A DNA stretch of 5,965 nt from Candidatus Dadabacteria bacterium (GCA_004356555.1 SMWY01000009.1:1-5965), one strand, 5' to 3'; counted from the stretch's first letter, positions 1 to 5,720 are shown. The notes: generated by a model not told the origin, from the letters alone. Translations and numbers: made by a program.

Positions 1-17
1 AAAGAGAAAGGTAAAAG

Positions 18-94
18 TGGTCGGGGTGGCCGGACTTGAACCGGCGACCTCCGGTCCCCCAGACCGATGCGCTACCAGTCTGCGCTACACCCCG
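18..94 (-). tRNA. tRNA-Pro (anticodon GGG)
   Basis: Read on the minus strand, the 77 nt fold as a full cloverleaf. The acceptor stem pairs CGGGGTG with CACCCCG, the D stem is GCGC/GCGC around a GG-containing loop, and the anticodon stem is TCGGT/ACCGG with one G-U pair. The anticodon loop is CTGGGGG, giving anticodon GGG, which decodes proline CCC and CCU. The T arm is GCCGG/CCGGC with loop TTCAAGT, and the 3' CCA is encoded. The C1-G72 pair and A73 discriminator are typical of bacterial tRNA-Pro. The T loop has the U54 that TrmFO, encoded nearby, would methylate. The gene lies 46 nt behind the MerR-family gene on the same strand and may be co-transcribed with it. A TATAAA hexamer at 100-105 could act as a -10, but no good -35 accompanies it. 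Confidence 0.97.
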
Positions 95-140
95 TATAAT
101 TTATAGAAGTAAGAATTGTGGAAGTTGTGATGGGGGAAAA

Positions 141-485
141 TTATCCAAGATCTTGTTTCATGGATTTAAGTTCGCTTAATATCTCGTGAAGCAAAACGTT
201 TACTTTCGTGCTAACTCTCTTTTGATTCGCTTCTTCTTTTAGTTTTTTCTTGGCGCCCGCAATTGTAAAATTCTGCACATAAAGCATGTTTTTGATCTTC
301 ATTACAATATGAATGGTATCGCGGTCATATAACCTTTGGGATTTCCTTCTTATAGGATTGATCTCGTCAAACTCGCTTTCCCAGTAACGAAGCACATAGG
401 GCTTGATATTGGTAAAGTCGCTTACTTCTCCTATCCGGAAGTATATTTTATCGGGAAGCTGGAATTCTACACTTTGTCCGTACAT
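141..485 (-). CDS. MerR-family transcriptional regulator (short, DNA-binding domain only)
   Basis: This 114-aa protein carries an N-terminal MerR-type winged helix. The helix-turn-helix lies at about residues 15-36 (IGEVSDFTNIKPYVLRYWE) and the wing at about 45-58 (IRRKSQRLYDRDTI). Next comes the second helical pair with the FTIAGAKKKL motif (73-82), then a charged, probably coiled-coil helix (93-112) that likely mediates dimerisation. No effector-binding domain or metal-binding cysteine pattern follows, so the inducer, if any, cannot be guessed. It resembles the short MerR-like regulators found with ihfA and tRNA-Pro in deltaproteobacteria; that synteny is from memory. The ATG at 483-485 is the most upstream start possible, because an in-frame stop lies two codons before it at 489-491. 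There is no Shine-Dalgarno site, but a promoter-like sequence ends 7 nt before the ATG, suggesting a leaderless message. The targets are unknown. Confidence 0.88.
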   Translation of the reverse strand: MYGQSVEFQLPDKIYFRIGEVSDFTNIKPYVLRYWESEFDEINPIRRKSQRLYDRDTIHIVMKIKNMLYVQNFTIAGAKKKLKEEANQKRVSTKVNVLLHEILSELKSMKQDLG

Positions 486-492
486 TAATTAA

Positions 493-521
493 AAACTAGT
501 CCAATTTGAGTTAAAAGTCAA
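493..521 (-). promoter_or_regulatory. Candidate promoter of the merR-like gene (leaderless geometry)
   Basis: On the minus strand TTGACT (516-521, five of six matches to the -35 consensus) is followed by a 17-nt spacer and TAGTTT (493-498), a weak -10 that keeps the conserved first TA and last T. Only 7 nt separate the -10 from the ATG, so transcription would begin at or next to the start codon. The same spacing occurs in front of miaB. Confidence 0.55.
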
Positions 522-607
522 GCGTTTTTCGTAAAATAGATAATTATTGCCGGAGCTTATGGAGAGGTGTCCAAATTTTAAATATTAAAGGATTTTAGGG
601 GAGTTTA

Positions 608-1930
608 CTATGGACTAATGACTGTTGATATATTCTCCAAAGCATTTTTCGCAATGAGTTTTTTCTTCTCAGTTTTCGGCATTTTCCCCTTTACCGTTGG
701 GAATAAGCCGAAATTTATATTCATCGGCTGAAAGTTTTTAACTTCGCTGTCTGTTATGTATTTAATAAGTGATCCCATAGCCGTTTCTCTTGGAGGGACG
801 ATCAAAGACTCATTAAGCACGACTTTTGCGGCATTTATACCTGCTAAGATTCCCATTGCGGCAGATTCAACATATCCTTCAACTCCTAATATCTGACCCG
901 CAAAGTAGAGTAAATCGTTATCTTTTACCTGAAGTGTAGGGCGAATGAGTTTTGGCGAATTGATATAGGTGTTTCGGTGAATGCTTCCAAACCTCATGAA
1001 TTCAGCGTTCTTCAGTCCCGGAATCATTCTAAACACTCTCTTTTGCTCAGGGTATTTAAGCTTCGTCTGAAACCCTACAATGTTATACATTGAGGCTTGC
1101 GTATTTTCACATCTCAGCTGAACTACGGCAAAAGGAATTTCCCCTGTTCTAGGGTCTTTAAGCCCGACGGGTCTTGCAGGGCCGAATCTTAATGTATCCT
1201 TTCCCCTCTCAGCTATGATTTCTACCGGAAGACAGCTTTCAAAATAAATCCCTTTCTCAAAATCCCGCGTCTCTATTTTTTCAGATGTAAGTAGCTCATC
1301 AATAAGCTCGTAGTATTGATCCCGGTTGATGGGGCAATTGAGATAATCCCCTTCCTCCTGTGTCCCTTTATCATATCTTGACGCTCTATACACGATAGAA
1401 TAGTCAATACTTTCTGCATCGATAATCGGGGATATGGAGTCGTAAAAATAAAGGTGGTCCGAGTCGGACAGGCGCTTAATACTTTCTGATAGGGACTCTG
1501 AAGTCAGTGGACCGCTCGCAATAATTAAAGGGGAATCCAAATTATCCGGTATTCCTTTAAATTCCTCTCTGACTAAATCTATAAGAGGGTTGTTCTCTAT
1601 CTCGCGAGTTATGTATTGTGCAAATTTGATGCGGTCTACGGCAAGGGCTTTTCCTGCGGGAACGCGGGTGTTGTCCGCAGCTTCAATAATAAGAGACCCG
1701 AGCTCCCTCATCTCTTGTTTTAAGATTCCACTTGCGTTATCTAAAGAGTCCGATTTTAGGGAGTTACTGCATACAAGCTCACCCAAGTCGTTTGAATTGT
1801 GCGCCGGGGATGATTTCTCTGGTCTCATCTCGAGCAATTTGACCTTGATTCCGAGCTTGGATATTTGATGAGCCGCTTCTGAACCTGCGAGCCCTCCGCC
1901 TACTACAGTGATTGTCTTTTTATTTGGCAT
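608..1930 (-). CDS. trmFO: TrmFO, folate/FAD-dependent tRNA (uracil-54-C5)-methyltransferase
   Basis: This 440-aa cytoplasmic flavoprotein forms 5-methyluridine at position 54 of the tRNA T loop, taking the one-carbon unit from methylenetetrahydrofolate and reducing power from NAD(P)H through FAD. The N-terminal Rossmann FAD site is VVGGGLAGSEAA (9-20), followed by LLEMRP (32-37). LVCSNSLKSDSLDNASG (52-68) is a TrmFO signature; its C54 matches the conserved N-terminal cysteine of the family. CLPVEIIAERG (233-243) supplies C233, which matches the second family cysteine (Cys226 in Bacillus subtilis). FGPARPVGLKDPRTG follows, and the C-terminal FAD-binding stretch is AGQILGVEGYVESAAMGILAG. Length fits TrmFO, whereas the related MnmG is about 620 aa. 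The ATG places the GxGxxG site at the usual distance from the N-terminus. Upstream there is only a weak AGGT-type ribosome site, overlapping a -10-like TAGAAT. The gene lies 159 nt behind the DUF151 gene on the same strand. Confidence 0.97.
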   Translation of the reverse strand: MPNKKTITVVGGGLAGSEAAHQISKLGIKVKLLEMRPEKSSPAHNSNDLGELVCSNSLKSDSLDNASGILKQEMRELGSLIIEAADNTRVPAGKALAVDRIKFAQYITREIENNPLIDLVREEFKGIPDNLDSPLIIASGPLTSESLSESIKRLSDSDHLYFYDSISPIIDAESIDYSIVYRASRYDKGTQEEGDYLNCPINRDQYYELIDELLTSEKIETRDFEKGIYFESCLPVEIIAERGKDTLRFGPARPVGLKDPRTGEIPFAVVQLRCENTQASMYNIVGFQTKLKYPEQKRVFRMIPGLKNAEFMRFGSIHRNTYINSPKLIRPTLQVKDNDLLYFAGQILGVEGYVESAAMGILAGINAAKVVLNESLIVPPRETAMGSLIKYITDSEVKNFQPMNINFGLFPTVKGKMPKTEKKKLIAKNALENISTVISP

Positions 1931-1937
1931 GGCGGTT

Positions 1938-1943
1938 ATTCTA
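1938..1943 (-). promoter_or_regulatory. Candidate -10 element 7 nt before trmFO
   Basis: TAGAAT on the minus strand matches the -10 consensus at five of six bases and ends exactly 7 nt before the trmFO ATG. No recognisable -35 lies 16-18 nt upstream and there is no extended -10 TG. The call rests on the hexamer and on the matching position of -10-like elements before merR and miaB. It overlaps the weak AGGT ribosome-site candidate, so the two readings compete. Confidence 0.35.
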
Positions 1944-1969
1944 CCTGAATAAATACTCTAATCCTTCTA

Positions 1970-1987
1970 AGGTCTAGAGGAGGTCTA
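1970..1987. repeat. Direct repeat AGGTCTA x2, period 11, upstream of trmFO
   Basis: AGGTCTA occurs at 1970-1976 and again at 1981-1987, separated by GAGG, so the copies are one helical turn apart. The pair lies 40-57 nt upstream of the trmFO start codon, in the 159-nt gap after the DUF151 gene. It could be a regulator binding site or chance. No known operator is recognised. Confidence 0.4.
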
Positions 1988-2089
1988 AATTATTAGTAAT
2001 CTCAGTTGGATCCTCGCAATATTTCAGAGGAGGATGGAGGGTCTTGGACTATGAAACTCAATATTAAGAGCAGCGTAATAACTCCTAAT

Positions 2090-2566
2090 CTACATCTTGT
2101 ATTTCCCAAAGGTGCTTTCGGGCATCTGCTCTAAAAGTTTTTCTAGTTTTTCCTTATCTTCATCTATCTCGATTGATTTAGACTTTTCAAGAACCCCTTC
2201 ATTTACAAAGATTGGAGAACCAGTCCTTAAAGCTATAGCAATTGCGTCACTTGGTCTTGCGTCCAGGATATATTCCTCGCTGTCCTTTTTGATATGCATA
2301 CATGCATAGAATGTATCATCACGAAGATCGGTGACTTCAATTCTTGATACGTGAAAGCCCAGTTTCTCAATTAAATTCTTAACAAGATCGTGAGTGATGG
2401 GTCTTATACGCGGGGTCTTTTCAAGCTCCATTGCAATTGAGCTTGCTTCCATAAATCCGATCCATATAGGCAGTGTTCTTTCATTTTTAGAGTCTTTTAA
2501 AATAACTATCGGAGTGTTTGTAAAGGGGTCAAGCGCTATCCCGGACACTTTCATTTGCAGAAACAT
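2090..2566 (-). CDS. DUF151 / bifunctional nuclease family protein
   Basis: This 158-aa soluble protein belongs to the DUF151 (BFN) family. It shows the N-terminal LDPFTNTPIVILKD (12-25), the central LPIWIGFMEASSIAMEL (32-48), RPITHDLVKNLIEKLG (55-70), and the signature DARPSDAIAIALRTGSPIFV (102-121). A charged helix (about 129-147) closes the chain; the UvrB/UvrC-like C-terminal motif of longer relatives is absent. Plant members have been reported to have RNase and DNase activity. The role of bacterial members is not settled, so the nuclease label is a family name. The ATG is supported by AGGAGG ending 6 nt upstream; a second ATG at codon 5 is less well placed. The gene starts 19 nt after the miaB stop and is almost certainly co-transcribed with it, an association I recall from other genomes that suggests a tRNA- or RNA-related task. 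Confidence 0.93.
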   Translation of the reverse strand: MFLQMKVSGIALDPFTNTPIVILKDSKNERTLPIWIGFMEASSIAMELEKTPRIRPITHDLVKNLIEKLGFHVSRIEVTDLRDDTFYACMHIKKDSEEYILDARPSDAIAIALRTGSPIFVNEGVLEKSKSIEIDEDKEKLEKLLEQMPESTFGKYKM

Positions 2567-2572
2567 AATTCA

Positions 2573-2578
2573 CCTCCT
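2573..2578 (-). promoter_or_regulatory. Strong ribosome binding site of the DUF151 gene
   Basis: AGGAGG, within AGGAGGTG, is read on the minus strand 6 nt before the ATG, inside the 19-nt gap after miaB. It fixes the start codon. It also shows that this genome uses classical Shine-Dalgarno initiation inside operons, in contrast with the merR and miaB starts. Confidence 0.9.
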
Positions 2579-2585
2579 ATCTGGA

Positions 2586-3896
2586 TTAAACTACCAACTC
2601 TCCCCTAAGGGAGTTCAAAAGACCTTCGGTAACTTTTACCTTAACAGTTTTTCCTAATAAATCTTTAGTACCTTTGAAGTTTAATATCCTGTTATGATCC
2701 GTTCTGCCAGATATAAAGTTCGGATCATTTCGGCTCTCACCTTCGACTAATACTTCTTCAACGTGACCAACTCTGCTTAAATTCTTTCTCGATGTTATAT
2801 CTTTTTGAAATGCTTGAAGCTCTGATAATCTGGCGCTTGCAATGCTTGGCTCAACCATTTCTTCTCCTTCATACTCGGCGGCCGGCGTGCCAGGGCGGGG
2901 TGAAAATTTAAATGAGTACGCGCTTTCAAATTCCACTTCTTTCATTAGCGACATTGTCTCTTCAAAATCTTGACTAGTCTCCCCAGGAAAGCCAATAATA
3001 ATATCGGTGGATACAGTCAGATCGGGAACAGCGTCTTTTAGCCTGCTAATGGTATCCGTATACCACCGCCTAGTATAAGTCCTTTTCATCCTACTGAGAA
3101 CTTTATCTGATCCTGATTGAACGGGTAGATGCAGATGATGACAAACTTGTGGGACATCCTTCATGGCATCTATCATTCTTTTAGTTATGTCTCTTGGGTA
3201 AGATGTCGTAAACCGTATTCTCTCAAGGTTTTCTACATCTCCTGCAGCTCTTATTAGATCGCCGAATTTATTACCGTTCTCTTTCCAAGAGTTAACCGTT
3301 TGCCCGATGAAAGTTATTTCTCTAACCCCTTTGTTAACCAAATTAGTAGTTTCTCTTAATATATCTTTGAGCGGTCTGTTTACTTCGTTCCCCCTTACAT
3401 GAGGAACAATACAATAAGTACATCTCTTGTTGCATCCCTGCTGAACAGACACATAAGCGGTTACCTTTCCTTCTCTATGATAGGGTTCAATTTCAAAAAG
3501 CTCTTCAATATCATATGAGGTTTCTACGGTTCTTCTTTTCTCTCTTTCTATTTTGGAGATTATATCAGGGAGTTTGGGAATTGCCCTTGGTCCTATGACA
3601 AAGTCGATATGAGGCATCTTTTTTAGGAGTTTATCTCCGTAAAGCTGTGCCACACATCCTGCAATTCCTACTATTTTGTCTGGATTATTAGCTTTTAATG
3701 ACTTGAATTTTCCAAGACTGCTAAAGGCTTTATGGTCTGCTTTTTCTCTAATAGCACATGTATTAATAATGATGATATCCGCGCTCTTTGGATCATCAGT
3801 AGGCTCAGCATCAAGTGCGTTCTTGATTCTGTCAGAATCATACTCATTCATCTGACAGCCGTATGTTTCTATATATAATAGCTTGGTACCCATCAT
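2586..3896 (-). CDS. miaB: MiaB, tRNA-2-methylthio-N6-dimethylallyladenosine synthase (radical SAM)
   Basis: MiaB adds a methylthio group to i6A37 of tRNAs reading UNN codons, using two [4Fe-4S] clusters and S-adenosylmethionine. With the ATG at 3894-3896 the protein has 436 aa. The N-terminal UPF0004 domain carries the auxiliary-cluster cysteines C14 (TYGCQMN), C47 (NTCAIREKA) and C81 (AGCVAQ). The radical SAM motif CNKRCTYC gives C155, C159 and C162, followed by IVPHVRGNEVNRP, the MiaB-type sequence rather than RimO or MtaB. A TRAM domain for tRNA binding spans about 370-436. An in-frame TTG at 3903-3905 would add three residues and has GGGGA about 10 nt upstream, and a second ATG follows directly at 3891-3893. 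I chose the first ATG because a -35/-10 pair ends 7 nt before it, so transcription could start on it; there is no Shine-Dalgarno site. It is first gene of an operon with the DUF151 gene. Confidence 0.96.
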   Translation of the reverse strand: MMGTKLLYIETYGCQMNEYDSDRIKNALDAEPTDDPKSADIIIINTCAIREKADHKAFSSLGKFKSLKANNPDKIVGIAGCVAQLYGDKLLKKMPHIDFVIGPRAIPKLPDIISKIEREKRRTVETSYDIEELFEIEPYHREGKVTAYVSVQQGCNKRCTYCIVPHVRGNEVNRPLKDILRETTNLVNKGVREITFIGQTVNSWKENGNKFGDLIRAAGDVENLERIRFTTSYPRDITKRMIDAMKDVPQVCHHLHLPVQSGSDKVLSRMKRTYTRRWYTDTISRLKDAVPDLTVSTDIIIGFPGETSQDFEETMSLMKEVEFESAYSFKFSPRPGTPAAEYEGEEMVEPSIASARLSELQAFQKDITSRKNLSRVGHVEEVLVEGESRNDPNFISGRTDHNRILNFKGTKDLLGKTVKVKVTEGLLNSLRGELVV

Positions 3897-3903
3897 AGTA
3901 AAC

Positions 3904-3932
3904 AATTTAACGCCGTCCCCACTTTAAGTCAA
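3904..3932 (-). promoter_or_regulatory. Candidate promoter of miaB (leaderless geometry)
   Basis: On the minus strand TTGACT (3927-3932) is followed by a 17-nt spacer and TAAATT (3904-3909, four of six -10 matches), then 7 nt, then the ATG at 3896. The -35 hexamer, spacer length and -10-to-ATG distance are identical to those before merR. Transcription would start at or within a base or two of the start codon. The TTG alternative start would lie inside the -10 box, which argues against it. Confidence 0.6.
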
Positions 3933-4014
3933 GAAAACTATGAGCGTGAAAAAAGAGAATGGATGCTGTAAAATTAAAGCTGCTAATAAATGGAGTAATT
4001 AAGTTTTTGTGGGA

Positions 4015-4043
4015 TTGACACGGTGTCAGGAATTTAGTAGGAT
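4015..4043 (+). promoter_or_regulatory. Sigma-70-type promoter of the MFS gene
   Basis: A perfect TTGACA (4015-4020), a 17-nt spacer and TAGGAT (4038-4043, four of six) form a convincing housekeeping promoter, with transcription expected near 4050. It is divergent from the miaB promoter, with the two -35 boxes about 80 nt apart. A palindrome overlaps the -35 and could let a repressor block it. Confidence 0.7.
4016..4028. promoter_or_regulatory. Perfect 13-bp palindrome over the -35 box (candidate operator)
   Basis: TGACAC-G-GTGTCA is a perfect inverted repeat sharing five bases with the TTGACA -35 box of the MFS promoter. Such a position suits a dimeric repressor that competes with RNA polymerase. 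The stem is too short and the loop too small for an RNA hairpin, and it lies upstream of the transcript, so it would act as DNA. The regulator is not identified and no regulator gene is adjacent. Confidence 0.45.
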
Positions 4044-4051
4044 GGGGAAAC

Positions 4052-4084
4052 ATGATTAGCACAAGATTTTGGGAGGATAAGTAA
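4052..4084 (+). CDS. Possible 10-codon leader ORF before the MFS gene
   Basis: The ATG at 4052 opens MISTRFWEDK and ends at a TAA at 4082-4084, one base before the MFS ATG at 4086. It lies 8 nt after the -10 box, so it could be read as a leaderless start. Its codons run across the Shine-Dalgarno site of the MFS gene, so translation of the leader would affect initiation downstream. No codon run suggests a classical attenuation peptide. It may be chance. Confidence 0.25.
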   Translation: MISTRFWEDK

Positions 4085-4085
4085 T

Positions 4086-5411
4086 ATGAGTAACGGTTCT
4101 TCAAGCACAGGGCTATTCAGTTGGGTCAGGGAAATAAACTCGGATCAATGGAAGGCTTTTTATGCAGCGTTACTAGGTTGGACGCTTGATGCAATGGACC
4201 TTCTATTGTTTGCCTTTGCGGTTGGCTCAATAGGTAAGGTGTTTAACCTCTCAGAATTCTGGGTTGGCGCTTTGTTTTCAGTAACGCTTTTTTCATCTGC
4301 ATTTGGTGGGGCTATATTTGGAATTATATCTGATTACATAGGTAGGGTAAGAGCTCTTACATATAGCATATTGTTGTACTCCCTATTTACCGGAATAAGC
4401 GCCTTTGCTCCTAACATAGCGTTCTTACTAGTTTGCCGCTTGTTCTTAGGATTAGGTATGGGCGGTGAGTGGGCATCGGGTGAAGTACTTGTAGCCGAAG
4501 CATGGCCCAAAGAACATAGAGGGAAAGTAATAGGTATGGTACAAAGCGGCTGGGGTATAGGATATATCTTGGCGGCTGTTCTCGCTACTTTAATTATCCC
4601 AAATTTCCAAGAGGGTGTTACTTACACGATACCGATTTTAGGTATTACTATGGACGGGATTGATTTGGGATGGAGGATTCTTTTCCTAGTAGGTGTACTG
4701 CCTGCATTCTTGGTCTTTTATATAAGAAGAAATCTCGATGAGCCTGAGGTATGGAAAAAGACCAAGGAAATGAGGGATAAAGGTGAGTTAGGTGAGAAAG
4801 GCCAGGCTTTTACCTTAAAGCAAATTTTCGCACCTGATCTGATTAGATACACAATTACAGCGACTGTTCTCACAAGTTTATGCATGATCGCATACTGGGG
4901 GCTTTATTTCTGGCTTCCACAGTTTCTGGCTAGCGAAAAGGGTATTGGGCTTGATACAAAAGGTTATATTTGGATTATTCCTATAAATATGGGGGCTTTT
5001 ATAGGTTGTAATACTTTTGGTTTTATAAGTGACAGGTTCGGGAGACGACCGGTTTTTGTAGCTTATCTTCTAACAATGGCTGTTCTGGTTTGGTTCTTTG
5101 GACACGCGACTACACTTAGAGAAGTGCTTATTTTAGGACCCTTTATAGGTTTCTTCGGAACCGGTTTCTACTCCGGGTTCGGGGCTATTTTCTCTGAGAT
5201 ATTTCCTACCAGAGCCAGAGGAACTGCACAGGGGTTCTGCTACAATGTAGGGAGAGGTGTGTCGGCCATTGCGCCTCCTATGATCGGTTTTCTTGTAAGT
5301 AAATATGGTTTTGCGACCGGGCTAACCACAGTATCTTTTTTTGCAGTCGCGGCTGCAATAGTTGTTATGACTCTTCCTGAAACAAAAGGTAAGGCACTGG
5401 ATATAGAATAA
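4086..5411 (+). CDS. MFS transporter, acid:H+ symporter type (AAHS/sialate-like)
   Basis: This 441-aa inner-membrane permease has about 12 membrane segments. TM1 carries the acidic motif GWTLDAMDLLLF with D35 and D38, typical of the proton-coupled organic-acid branches (aromatic acid, sialate and lactate-type symporters). The loop after TM2 has the MFS motif A, GIISDYIGRVRAL (79-91). TM4 and its loop read CRLFLGLGMGGEWASGE...WPKEHRGK (117-147). A hydrophilic central loop spans about 214-252. The second motif A copy is GFISDRFGRRP (312-322), and IFPTRARGTAQG and a C-terminal PETKG follow. An extra stretch of about 20 residues (173-193) sits between TM5 and TM6, probably periplasmic. The substrate cannot be read from the sequence; a carboxylate taken up with protons is the best guess. 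GGAGG at 4072-4076, 9 nt before the ATG, supports the start. The gene has its own promoter and appears monocistronic. Confidence 0.9.
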   Translation: MSNGSSSTGLFSWVREINSDQWKAFYAALLGWTLDAMDLLLFAFAVGSIGKVFNLSEFWVGALFSVTLFSSAFGGAIFGIISDYIGRVRALTYSILLYSLFTGISAFAPNIAFLLVCRLFLGLGMGGEWASGEVLVAEAWPKEHRGKVIGMVQSGWGIGYILAAVLATLIIPNFQEGVTYTIPILGITMDGIDLGWRILFLVGVLPAFLVFYIRRNLDEPEVWKKTKEMRDKGELGEKGQAFTLKQIFAPDLIRYTITATVLTSLCMIAYWGLYFWLPQFLASEKGIGLDTKGYIWIIPINMGAFIGCNTFGFISDRFGRRPVFVAYLLTMAVLVWFFGHATTLREVLILGPFIGFFGTGFYSGFGAIFSEIFPTRARGTAQGFCYNVGRGVSAIAPPMIGFLVSKYGFATGLTTVSFFAVAAAIVVMTLPETKGKALDIE

Positions 5412-5441
5412 CTCTCTTCTTTGAATGAGTTAAGCAATTTG

Positions 5442-5460
5442 AGCTATACTTCTTATAGCT
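5442..5460 (+). terminator. Weak terminator-like hairpin after the MFS gene
   Basis: AGCTATA (5442-5448) and TATAGCT (5454-5460) pair perfectly around the loop CTTCT, 31 nt after the stop codon. The stem is AT-rich and the following TTTAGTATTTAAT is a poor U tract, so any intrinsic termination would be inefficient. Confidence 0.4.
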
Positions 5461-5527
5461 TTAGTATTTAATCTGACTGCACCTGTATATGTATAAATTC
5501 AGATTTAATGCTTGATATTCAACCCAA

Positions 5528-5548
5528 TGTGCTTAATTTCTAAGCATA
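5528..5548. promoter_or_regulatory. Imperfect dyad upstream of the sigma-54 promoter (candidate activator site)
   Basis: TGTGCTTA (5528-5535) and TAAGCATA (5541-5548) form an inverted repeat with one mismatched pair around ATTTC. A related half-site, ATGCTTGA, lies at 5508-5515. The centre is about 145 nt upstream of the expected amtB transcription start, within the usual reach of NtrC-type enhancer binding. It does not match the enteric NtrC consensus well, so the assignment to NtrC is inference. Confidence 0.35.
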
Positions 5549-5655
5549 TTATGATTCACATCCATTGAAAATTCCTAAGAAGATTATCCCGTTTATTCTA
5601 TTAAAATTCAACAATTATAGTGGTTTAGGACTGATCTAACAAGTTTCCTTTAACT

Positions 5656-5671
5656 TGGCATACCTCTTGCA
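5656..5671 (+). promoter_or_regulatory. Sigma-54 (RpoN) promoter of amtB
   Basis: TGGCATACCTCTTGCA fits the sigma-54 pattern TGGCAC-N5-TTGCA. The invariant GG (-24) and GC (-12) are present with the required 10 nt between them, and only the last base of the TGGCAC block differs. Transcription should start near 5682, leaving a leader of about 48 nt before the ATG. Sigma-54 control fits nitrogen-limitation induction of an ammonium channel, usually through NtrC. Confidence 0.85.
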
Positions 5672-5714
5672 CTTTATAGTCAGTAAAAAATCTGATTTTA
5701 AAGGACCTTGCCAA

Positions 5715-5720
5715 AGGAGG
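5715..5720 (+). promoter_or_regulatory. Ribosome binding site of amtB
   Basis: AGGAGG lies 9 nt before the ATG at 5730 and supports that start. Four bases just upstream (CCTT, 5706-5709) could pair with AAGG (5714-5717) around a 4-nt loop and partly cover the site, but a 4-bp stem is weak. Confidence 0.85.

Noticed and set aside
1..17. Pyrimidine-rich sequence after tRNA-Pro as a terminator
   Set aside because: No hairpin precedes it and the window ends, so nothing can be concluded.
1590..1868. 92-codon open frame on the plus strand inside trmFO
   Set aside because: It is antisense to the strongly conserved trmFO frame and matches no family I recognise.
2012..2035. ATCCTC/GAGGAT inverted repeat as a terminator of the miaB-DUF151 operon
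   Set aside because: The stem is only 5-6 bp with a loop of 11-14 nt and no U tract follows on the minus strand.
2024..2136. Shine-Dalgarno-like GAGGAGG on the plus strand followed by short frames (six codons from 2034; 27 codons from 2051)
   Set aside because: The first is trivially short and the second overlaps the end of the DUF151 gene antisense; the purine run is more simply CCTCC-type sequence of the minus strand.
2097..2657. Two overlapping plus-strand open frames across the DUF151 gene
   Set aside because: Both are antisense to a clear DUF151 protein with its own strong ribosome site; the serine-rich translations are typical antisense products.
3907..4104. 65-codon open frame on the minus strand across the miaB/MFS intergenic region
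   Set aside because: It starts inside the MFS coding region, has no ribosome site, overlaps both divergent promoters and gives a composition unlike a real protein.
5240..5437. 65-codon minus-strand open frame over the 3' end of the MFS gene
   Set aside because: It is antisense to conserved MFS sequence and has no independent support.
5560..5640. Possible sigma-70 promoter upstream of amtB (TTGAAA near 5564)
   Set aside because: No acceptable -10 lies 16-18 nt downstream; the AT-rich background gives scattered partial matches.
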